Positions 1-5,039 of a stretch of 7,409 nt of DNA are shown here, one piece after another. Source of the DNA: Caulobacteraceae bacterium (GTDB lineage: Bacteria; Pseudomonadota; Alphaproteobacteria; Caulobacterales; Caulobacteraceae); contig JADZBR010000245.1 of the NCBI GenBank assembly GCA_020852035.1, positions 1 to 7,409 on the forward strand, written 5' to 3'. The position numbers and the translations under genes are program-made. Under the pieces are notes generated by a model. It was given only the letters and a program-made list of their open reading frames with translations, was not told the DNA's origin and did not search any database. The first letter of the stretch is position 1. The number at the start of each line of letters is the position of its first letter.

Positions 1-492
1 GCGGGAGCCGACCTTGACCTTCAGGCCGCCGAGGATAGCGGGGTCGACCTTGGTCTCGATCTCGGGGTCCTTGCCCAGCGCCTGGCGCAGGGCGGCGGCC
101 AGGCCCTTGGCCTGGGCGGGGGTCAGCTCGATGGCGGTGGTCACCTCGGCCGAGACCGCGCCGCGCGCGTCGGCCGAGAGCTTCTCGAACCCGGCGATCA
201 CCGCCGGCAGGGCCGAGACGCGGCCGTTGGCGGCCAAGAGGCCGAGGAATTTCTTGGTGGTGGCGTTGAACTTCGCCTTGTCGGCGATGGCGGCGAGCGC
301 GCGGCCCTTGTCCTCGGCCGTGAAGGCCGGGGAGGCGATCAGGGTGCGCAGGTCCTTGGATTCGGCGCGCGCGGCCTTGATCGACTTGAGGTCGGCCTCG
401 ACAGCCGCGATCTGGTTCGTTTCGGTCGCCAGATCGAACAGGGCCTGCGCGTAGCGCTCGCCCACATTCGACGTCTTGGAATCGTCGGCCAC
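1..492 (-). CDS. atpH: F-type ATP synthase delta subunit (3' end cut off)
   Basis: This is the delta subunit (the OSCP equivalent) of F1Fo ATP synthase. In the family it joins the top of the alpha3-beta3 head to the peripheral b stalk on the cytoplasmic side of the inner membrane. The 164 residues visible start with a GTG-initiated MADDSKTSNVGERYAQALFD; the GERYAQALFDLA block is the typical family N-terminus of the helical F1-binding domain. The C-terminal part seen ends with ILGGLKVKVGSR, the conserved GGL-V-VGS motif of the stalk-binding domain. About 15-20 residues should lie beyond the window edge. The start is well fixed: an in-frame TAA (493-495) directly precedes the GTG, so no longer protein is possible, and AGGCGGGA lies upstream as a ribosome site. 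In this group atpH normally leads the atp operon, so atpA probably follows outside the window. Confidence 0.93.
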   Translation of the reverse strand, partial: MADDSKTSNVGERYAQALFDLATETNQIAAVEADLKSIKAARAESKDLRTLIASPAFTAEDKGRALAAIADKAKFNATTKKFLGLLAANGRVSALPAVIAGFEKLSADARGAVSAEVTTAIELTPAQAKGLAAALRQALGKDPEIETKVDPAILGGLKVKVGSR

Positions 493-710
493 TTAAGGTC
501 CCGCCTGGTGTCAATCACTACCGCGACGGAAGGAGGCCCATCGCAGCTAAAGGCTTGATCGCGCTTGGAAAAGCACTTTGGCCGGCGGAGGCGCGAAAAC
601 CCCCTGGCCGTCAGCCGCGCGCCTGATAGCACGCACCCTTGTGCATCGCAACCGAAGGGGCGCAGCCGTTTGACTTAAGCTTCGCCCAGGCGCGCGCTAG
701 GCTTGGCGGC
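493..710. promoter_or_regulatory. Divergent intergenic region between atpH and the GFA gene
   Basis: This 218-bp gap separates two outward-facing genes, so it must carry promoters for both atpH (leftward) and the GFA gene (rightward). I see no protein-coding gene and no RNA gene in it. A TTGACT hexamer at 670-675 on the plus strand could be a -35 box for the GFA gene, but no good -10 box follows at the normal distance. For atpH no convincing box pair was found. The assignment rests on gene orientation, not on recognised promoter motifs. Confidence 0.4.
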
Positions 711-1100
711 ATGACCGAGGGACAGACTTCCCGACGCGCCGCCTGCGCCTGCGGCGCCCTGACCGCCGACTGCGCGGGCGAGCCGACGCGGGTGTCGGTC
801 TGCCACTGCCGGGACTGCCAGCGGCGCACCGGCTCGGCCTTCGGCGTCGCCTGCTTCTTTCCGGAGGCGGCGGTGCGCCTGACCGGCGCCTCCCATGCCT
901 ACACGCGCGGCTCCGACAGCGGCCACGCTGTCACCTTCCACTTCTGCCCAACCTGCGGCGCCACCGTCTGGTGGGCGCCGCAGCGCACGCCGGGCCGGAT
1001 CGCGGTGGCGCTGGGCGCGTTCGCCGATCCGGCCTTCCCGGCGCCGGACAAGGAAGTCTACGAGGACCATCGTCACCGGTGGGTGTCGGTGAGCCCCTAG
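711..1100 (+). CDS. GFA-family zinc-binding protein (CENP-V/GFA domain)
   Basis: This is a 129-residue protein made of a single GFA domain, the zinc-binding fold named after glutathione-dependent formaldehyde-activating enzyme. Zinc-ligand motifs are visible in order: C12-A-C14-G, C31-H-C33-R-D-C36-Q and F-C79-P-T-C82-G. The C-terminus has the usual FADPAFPAP followed by a conserved tryptophan (HRWVSV). Most small members have no proven substrate, and the glutathione/formaldehyde activity should not be assumed. The ATG at 711 was chosen because the domain begins about ten residues later; the frame extends upstream to a TTG at 639, but those 24 residues match nothing in the family. The ribosome site (TTGGCGGC) is weak. 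The gene stands alone and converges on the MDR reductase gene, their stop codons overlapping. Confidence 0.88.
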   Translation: MTEGQTSRRAACACGALTADCAGEPTRVSVCHCRDCQRRTGSAFGVACFFPEAAVRLTGASHAYTRGSDSGHAVTFHFCPTCGATVWWAPQRTPGRIAVALGAFADPAFPAPDKEVYEDHRHRWVSVSP

Positions 1101-2230
1101 CGGCTCGGAACGATCAGGTATTTCTCGCCGGTGGCCTTCTTGTTGTAGGCGGCGATGGTGGCCGGATCGAGCGCCTGGGCCAGGGTGATCTCGTGGCTGT
1201 AGCGGCTGGCGAAAGTCGTCTTCAGGCCGGCGGCGACGCGGGCGCGCAGGCGCATCACGCCCTCGGGTCCGATCTTCGCCAGGAACGGGGTCAGGAGGAA
1301 GCCGCCCAGGCCCCAGGCGAAGCCGAAGGCGCGGGTCAGCTCGGTGGGCGCCGTCGAGAGGCCGCCGTAGATATAGACCTGCTTGTAGGTGTTGGAGCCG
1401 TAGCGGCTGTAGGCGCCGCCGGCCGCATTGGCCGCCTGCTCCATGCCGGTGAGCAGTTGGCTGGCCAGCTTGCCGCCGCCGATGGCGTCGAAGGCCAGCG
1501 TCGCGCCGGTCGCCTTCAGCGCCTCGACCAGCTGCTCCATGAAGTCCGGGGTGGTGGAATCCAGCACATGCCTGGCGCCCAGGCCCCGCAGCAGGGCGGC
1601 CTGTTCCGTCGAGCGCACGATGTTGACGAGGTCGACGCCCTCCTCGAGGCAGAGCTTGACCAGCATCTGGCCGAGGTTGGAGGCCGCCGCGGTGTGGACC
1701 AGCGCCTTGTGGCCCTCCATCCGCATGGTCTCCACCATCGCCAGCGCGGTCATCGGATTGACGAAGGGCGAGGCGCCCTCGGCGGCGGTGACGCCGTCCG
1801 GCAGCACCATCAGCTCGGCCGCCTTGGCGACGCGGTACTGGGCGTACATCGCCCCGCCCGCCAGGGCGACGGTCTTGCCCAGCAGGTCCCTGGCCTGATC
1901 GCCGGCGGCGACCACGGTCCCGGCGCCCTCGTTGCCGACCGGCAGGGCCTCGTCGATGCGCGCGGCGATGGCGCGCATGAAGGCCGGCGGGATGTCGAGC
2001 TGGGTGACCGGCAGGTCGTGGGTGTCCACCGCGCGGGCGGTCGAAGGGTCGGCCGCGCCGATCAAGAGGCCGAGGTCGGAGGGGTTGATCGGCGTCGCCT
2101 CGATGCGGATCACCACCTCGTCCGGCGCGGGATCAGGCACCGGCACGCGGGCCAGCGATATCTCCAGAACGCCCGATGACTTGGCGTTGGATTGCAGTTG
2201 CAGGCCGTCTTGCGGCTTTTCCCCGACCAT
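1097..2230 (-). CDS. Zinc-free MDR-superfamily NAD(P)H reductase (quinone/enoyl reductase-like)
   Basis: This 377-residue protein belongs to the medium-chain dehydrogenase/reductase superfamily. The N-terminal GroES-like domain carries NPSD (49-52) and GNEGAGTVVAAG (99-110); the Rossmann part has HTAAASNLGQ (179-188) and FDAIGGG (247-253). Zinc-dependent alcohol dehydrogenases have a cysteine near the NPSD position and GHE where this protein has GNE. The only cysteine seen is C194, so neither catalytic nor structural zinc is expected. This places it with NADPH-dependent quinone oxidoreductases or 2-enoyl thioester reductase-like proteins, probably cytosolic; the substrate is unknown. The start is supported by AAAGGACGGGAGA upstream and a family-like N-terminus. 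It is the second gene of a probable operon, 24 bp after the aldo/keto reductase, which suggests linked carbonyl and C=C reduction. Confidence 0.85.
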   Translation of the reverse strand: MVGEKPQDGLQLQSNAKSSGVLEISLARVPVPDPAPDEVVIRIEATPINPSDLGLLIGAADPSTARAVDTHDLPVTQLDIPPAFMRAIAARIDEALPVGNEGAGTVVAAGDQARDLLGKTVALAGGAMYAQYRVAKAAELMVLPDGVTAAEGASPFVNPMTALAMVETMRMEGHKALVHTAAASNLGQMLVKLCLEEGVDLVNIVRSTEQAALLRGLGARHVLDSTTPDFMEQLVEALKATGATLAFDAIGGGKLASQLLTGMEQAANAAGGAYSRYGSNTYKQVYIYGGLSTAPTELTRAFGFAWGLGGFLLTPFLAKIGPEGVMRLRARVAAGLKTTFASRYSHEITLAQALDPATIAAYNKKATGEKYLIVPSR

Positions 2231-2254
2231 TGTGTTGTCTCCCGTCCTTTGCCC

Positions 2255-3271
2255 TCACCCCATCGGGTAGAGGATGTCCTTGGTCACCGCGTCGATGGCC
2301 TTCATCACGTCCGAAGATAGGGTGAGATCGGCCGCGGCGAAGATGTCGTCCAGTTGATCCTCGCGCGTCGCGCCGACAATCGTCGAGGCCACGAAGTCGT
2401 GCTGCTTGCTCCAGGCCGTCGCCAGGGCGACCGGCGCGACGCCGGCGTCGGCGGCGATGGCCGCGAAGGCGGCGGTCGAGGCCAGGGACTTTTCGTTGAC
2501 GAACCGCTGGGCCATCGCCGCCTGGCGCCCGCCGAGCCCGAGGTAGTTGGTGAACCGCGCGCCCTCGGGCCGCGCCCCGTCGTTGTATTTGCCCGAAAGC
2601 ACCCCGCCGGCCAGCGGGGAGTAGGGGATCAGGCTCACCCCCTCGCGGCGGCAGACCTGCGCCAGCTCGTCCTCGAAGCGGCGGTTGTTGAGGCTGAAAT
2701 TGTTCTGGATGGTCTCGTAGCGGCCGACGCCCAGGCGCTCGGCGGCGGCGAGGCTCTTCATCAGGCCCCAGGCGGACTCGTTGGAGCAGCCGATGACGCG
2801 GATCTTGCCCTCGCGCTTCAGGTCCTCCAGCGTCTCCAGGGTCTCGTCGTAGGCGATGTCGGGGTCCGGCCAGTGGGTCTGGTAGAGGTCGACATAGTCG
2901 GTCCCCAGGCGCTTCAGGCTGGCCTCCAGGGCGCGGGTGATGTTGTGGCGGTCGAGGGCCGTCATGCCGGCGCGCTGGGAGCCCTTGATCCAGCCGTGGC
3001 TCGGCCCGCAGACCTTGGTGGCCAGGATGACGGCGTCGCGATTCCTGGTCTTCAGCCAGCGCCCGACGATCTCCTCCGTGCGGCCGGCCCACTCTTCGCG
3101 CGGCGGCACCGGATAGTTCTCGGCGGTGTCGAAGAAATTGATCCCGGCCTCGAAGGATCGGTCGAGGATGCGGAAGGACGTCGCCTCGTCGGCCTGCCCG
3201 CCGAAGGTCATGGTGCCCATGCAGATGTCGGACACATAGATCGGGCTGCGCCCCAGACGGCGGTGCTGCAT
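2255..3271 (-). CDS. Tas-like NADP(H)-dependent aldo/keto reductase
   Basis: This 338-residue aldo/keto reductase is a TIM-barrel oxidoreductase that reduces aldehydes or ketones with NADPH in the cytosol. The catalytic tetrad is complete: D48 and Y53 in FFDTAENYPVPP, K86 in LATKV and H133 in YQTHWPD. Further family marks are GTMTFGG (19-25), the RVIGCSNESAWGL segment, YSPLAGGVLSGKY and the late STIVGATREDQL cofactor segment. The YPVPP motif and overall length resemble E. coli Tas more than short AKRs; the natural substrate is unknown. The ATG at 3271 is preferred because MQHRRLGRSPIYVS is the usual family start and GGGGGA lies 10 nt upstream; a GTG at 3289 would add six residues (MGDDET) and cannot be excluded. 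It is the first gene of a probable operon with the MDR reductase. Confidence 0.92.
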   Translation of the reverse strand: MQHRRLGRSPIYVSDICMGTMTFGGQADEATSFRILDRSFEAGINFFDTAENYPVPPREEWAGRTEEIVGRWLKTRNRDAVILATKVCGPSHGWIKGSQRAGMTALDRHNITRALEASLKRLGTDYVDLYQTHWPDPDIAYDETLETLEDLKREGKIRVIGCSNESAWGLMKSLAAAERLGVGRYETIQNNFSLNNRRFEDELAQVCRREGVSLIPYSPLAGGVLSGKYNDGARPEGARFTNYLGLGGRQAAMAQRFVNEKSLASTAAFAAIAADAGVAPVALATAWSKQHDFVASTIVGATREDQLDDIFAAADLTLSSDVMKAIDAVTKDILYPMG

Positions 3272-3328
3272 GGTCTCATCATCCCCCACATCCGCGGCCG
3301 AGCGCCGCTGTTGCGCGCCTCTTAGCGG

Positions 3329-3341
3329 AACCGGCCCGGTT
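3329..3341. promoter_or_regulatory. 13-bp odd palindrome upstream of the AKR/MDR operon
   Basis: AACCGGCCCGGTT is a perfect inverted repeat (AACCGG, one central base, CCGGTT) lying 57 bp before the aldo/keto reductase start, in the short gap after the desaturase gene. Its one-base centre makes it unsuitable as an RNA hairpin terminator, so a protein-binding site is the likelier reading. GC-rich palindromes arise by chance in such DNA, so this is a weak call. Confidence 0.25.
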
Positions 3342-3371
3342 TAGGCGAGCGGGGTTTTTGCGACCGGCGCC

Positions 3372-4304
3372 TCAGTCCGCCGGGACCGCCCGCGCGTAGG
3401 GCCCGACCATCAGCCCCTCGATCCGCGAGCCCTCGGCGACCAGCACCGGGCGCAGGCGGCGGTAGAGGCGGGCATAGTTGTAGAAGGGCACGCTGGGCCA
3501 CAGGTGGTGCACCAGGTGCAGATTCTGTTGCAGCAGCACGAAGGTTCCGCCGGGCCAGAGGCTGATGCGCGTGTTCAGATAGCGCTCGGTGCGGTCGAAC
3601 GGGTGGTGCGGCAGCCACTGGAAGAAGACGTTGAGGGCCAGGATGCCGAGCCTAGTGGGTAGGAACCATAGCATCAGCCATTCGACCACATGGCCGGTGG
3701 CGACGGCCGCCGCGAGCAGGGCCAGGGTGAGCAGGGTGACGGCGGAGGTCTGGCCGATCTCGGCGGGGCTGAGGATCGCGCCCAGGCGCTTGTAGCGCGC
3801 CGGATTGATGAGGCGGATCGCGAAGATCGGGATCAGCGACATGGGAACGCCGACCGCCCATTTCCCGACCAGCCGCCAGAACGTGCCCTTCACCGCGATG
3901 TCGGGATCGCGCTCGGTGTTGGTGTGGGAGTGGTGCAACTGGTGGGTGCGTTGCAGGGCCGGCCAGCCGGCGCCCATGCCGAGCGAACCGATCCAGCCGA
4001 CCAGGGTGTTCACCCAGGCGAGGCTCTTGGGCGAGGCCACCACATTGCCGTGGATGGACTCGTGGACCAGCGAATAGTGGGCGTAGGAGACCAGCGCCAG
4101 AATCGGCGTGCAGGCCCAGAGCGGCAGGCGGCCGGTGAACCCCGCCGCCACCAAGGCGGCGAAGGCCGCGGGCAAGATGAGCGCCAGCGCCAAGGTCGGC
4201 CAAGCCACCGCGGGCGAGAGGCTGAGCGCGATGCGCTTCTCTTCGGCGTGAGAGATGCCCGCCGCGGCGCGGGCGGCATTAACGTCGGCAGACCCGTCGG
4301 CCAT
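3372..4304 (-). CDS. Membrane di-iron fatty acid desaturase / carotenoid hydroxylase-type protein
   Basis: This 310-residue integral membrane protein belongs to the fatty acid desaturase/hydroxylase superfamily, which uses a histidine-bound di-iron centre and O2 to introduce a double bond or hydroxyl group. Histidine boxes seen are H81-ESI-H85, H121-QL-HH125 (followed by SH127), HH at 233-234 in QWLPHHPFD, and H263-LV-HH267 in NLHLVHHLWP. Hydrophobic segments at about 35-55, 62-80, 150-166, 186-204 and 208-226 fit a membrane fold. The ERYLNTRI and HHLWPSVPFYNY blocks are also seen in carotenoid hydroxylase-like members, so lipid acyl chains or carotenoids are both possible substrates. The start is set by GGAGGA 6 nt before the ATG; an upstream in-frame start at 4364 would add 20 unlikely residues and run through the palindrome. 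It is divergent from the HxlR gene, which may regulate it. Confidence 0.85.
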   Translation of the reverse strand: MADGSADVNAARAAAGISHAEEKRIALSLSPAVAWPTLALALILPAAFAALVAAGFTGRLPLWACTPILALVSYAHYSLVHESIHGNVVASPKSLAWVNTLVGWIGSLGMGAGWPALQRTHQLHHSHTNTERDPDIAVKGTFWRLVGKWAVGVPMSLIPIFAIRLINPARYKRLGAILSPAEIGQTSAVTLLTLALLAAAVATGHVVEWLMLWFLPTRLGILALNVFFQWLPHHPFDRTERYLNTRISLWPGGTFVLLQQNLHLVHHLWPSVPFYNYARLYRRLRPVLVAEGSRIEGLMVGPYARAVPAD

Positions 4305-4310
4305 TGGCTT

Positions 4311-4316
4311 TCCTCC
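4311..4316 (-). promoter_or_regulatory. Ribosome binding site deciding the desaturase start
   Basis: GGAGGA on the minus strand lies 6 nt before the ATG at 4304. It is the strongest Shine-Dalgarno match noticed in the window and selects this start over the upstream in-frame start at 4364. Confidence 0.75.
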
Positions 4317-4330
4317 GCTCGAAATCGAGC
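4317..4330. repeat. Inverted repeat next to the desaturase ribosome binding site
   Basis: GCTCGAAATCGAGC has two perfect 6-bp arms around two central bases. In the desaturase transcript it could fold as a 5-bp stem with a 4-nt loop, directly 5' of GGAGGA. It could instead be a protein-binding site: its GCT..GAAA and TC..AGC ends recall the 17-bp palindrome at 4351-4367, but with shorter spacing. It is seen directly; any function is inference. Confidence 0.4.
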
Positions 4331-4350
4331 CGAACGGGCGTACGGTAGCA

Positions 4351-4367
4351 GCTTTGAAAATCAAAGC
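4351..4367. promoter_or_regulatory. 17-bp palindrome, probable HxlR-type operator (box 1)
   Basis: GCTTTGAAAATCAAAGC has perfect 7-bp arms (GCTTTGA and TCAAAGC) around AAA. It lies 47 bp upstream of the desaturase start and 108 bp upstream of the regulator start. It is AT-rich compared with the surrounding sequence. Box 2 at 4442 repeats its first 13 bases exactly. HxlR proteins are dimers that bind inverted repeats near their own genes, so regulation by the adjacent HxlR protein is the simplest reading. No binding data exist in the sequence itself. Confidence 0.6.
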
Positions 4368-4370
4368 GAC

Positions 4371-4399
4371 TCGAAAGTGACGGGTGCGTCATTTATTCT
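4371..4399 (+). promoter_or_regulatory. Possible sigma-70-type promoter for the HxlR/FAD operon
   Basis: TCGAAA (4371-4376) and TATTCT (4394-4399) match the -35 and -10 consensus at four of six positions each, with a 17-bp spacer. Transcription would start near 4406, placing box 1 just upstream of the promoter and box 2 just downstream. The match is modest and other start points are possible. Confidence 0.35.
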
Positions 4400-4441
4400 C
4401 GAGGGTATGGACTCGCGCTGGTTCACACCCTTAGTCTGCAT

Positions 4442-4458
4442 GCTTTGAAAATCATACT
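4442..4458. promoter_or_regulatory. Second operator-like box (box 2) before the regulator start
   Basis: The first 13 bases, GCTTTGAAAATCA, are identical to box 1; the right arm is degenerate (TCATACT instead of TCAAAGC). The box starts 91 bp downstream of box 1 and ends 17 bp before the regulator's ATG. This position suits autorepression by blocking or excluding RNA polymerase. A chance exact 13-bp repeat within such a short region is unlikely. Confidence 0.5.
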
Positions 4459-4475
4459 CACTCTGTGCGACAGGC

Positions 4476-5039
4476 ATGCCAGGCGTTCGAGCTGAATCCA
4501 GGTCCCCGAGAAAAACCCTTGTCGAGGACACGCTTTGCCCTGTCGCCCACGCGACGGGGTTGGTCGGCGACCGCTGGTCGGTGCTGATCATCCGCGAGCT
4601 GCTTCTGGGGCAGGGCCGCTTCCAGGATCTGCAGGCGCAAACCGGCGCAACCAGTCAGATGCTGGCCGCGCGCCTGAAGCGACTGGAGGCCGACGGCCTC
4701 ATCGAGCGCCACGCCTACAGCGAGCGACCGCCAAGACACGAGTATCGCCTGACTGCCAAGGGGCGCGACCTGATGCCGGTCATCCTGGCGCTGAGGGCCT
4801 GGGGGGAACAGTGGTGCAAGCCCGAGGGCGAGCAGCCCGCGACCCACATGTTCCATCGGGCTTGCGACACCGAACTCGACCTCGGCGGAAACTGCCCGAC
4901 CTGCAGGCGACCGGTTGCCTGGACCGAAATGCGCGCCCAGCCGGGCGAAGCCTGGATGACTGAACGCCGACGCCGCGCCGCGAACTTCATCGAACAGCGT
5001 CGGGCCAATCCCAATCTCGAAGTGGAGCCAGAGCCATGA
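4476..5039 (+). CDS. HxlR-family winged-helix transcriptional regulator
   Basis: This 187-residue protein is a cytosolic DNA-binding regulator of the HxlR/MarR-like group. The family signature C21-PV followed by VGDRW (30-34) and SVLIIRELLLG begins the winged helix-turn-helix; GATSQMLAARLKRLEADGLIERH (57-79) holds the recognition helix, and YSERPPRHEYRLTAKG (81-96) forms the wing. Several HxlR regulators (YodB, HypR, QorR) sense electrophiles or oxidants through the N-terminal cysteine; C21 is at the matching place. Beyond residue 115 is an extension of about 70 residues with H127, C130, C140 and C143, which could bind metal. The ATG at 4476 is the first good start, although its ribosome site is weak. 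The stop overlaps the next gene's start in ATGA, so the FAD oxidoreductase is probably translated with it. The two boxes upstream suggest autoregulation. Confidence 0.92.
   Translation: MPGVRAESRSPRKTLVEDTLCPVAHATGLVGDRWSVLIIRELLLGQGRFQDLQAQTGATSQMLAARLKRLEADGLIERHAYSERPPRHEYRLTAKGRDLMPVILALRAWGEQWCKPEGEQPATHMFHRACDTELDLGGNCPTCRRPVAWTEMRAQPGEAWMTERRRRAANFIEQRRANPNLEVEPEP

Noticed and set aside
509..514. Perfect TTGACA (-35 consensus) on the minus strand upstream of atpH
   Set aside because: It lies only 16 bp before the GTG start, so a -10 box at normal spacing would fall inside the coding sequence. An in-frame stop before the GTG excludes a longer start but does not rescue this promoter.
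639..710. N-terminal extension of the GFA protein from a TTG at 639
   Set aside because: The added 24 residues match nothing typical of the family, and the first zinc motif comes shortly after the ATG at 711.
971..2179. 402-codon open frame on the plus strand opposite the MDR reductase gene
   Set aside because: It overlaps a clearly recognised MDR reductase on the other strand. Its translation is low-complexity (rich in G, A, R, H and Q), as expected for antisense frames in GC-rich DNA.
2354..3325. 323-codon open frame on the plus strand opposite the aldo/keto reductase
   Set aside because: It is a mirror frame of a gene with a full catalytic tetrad, and its composition is typical of a GC-rich shadow frame.
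3290..3371. Intrinsic terminator for the desaturase gene
   Set aside because: The inverted repeats here have either a one-base centre or only 4-bp arms, and no T-run follows on the minus strand, so no terminator can be supported.
4305..4364. Twenty-residue extension of the desaturase from an in-frame start at 4364
   Set aside because: GGAGGA sits at ideal spacing before the ATG at 4304, and the extension would run across the palindromic regulatory DNA.
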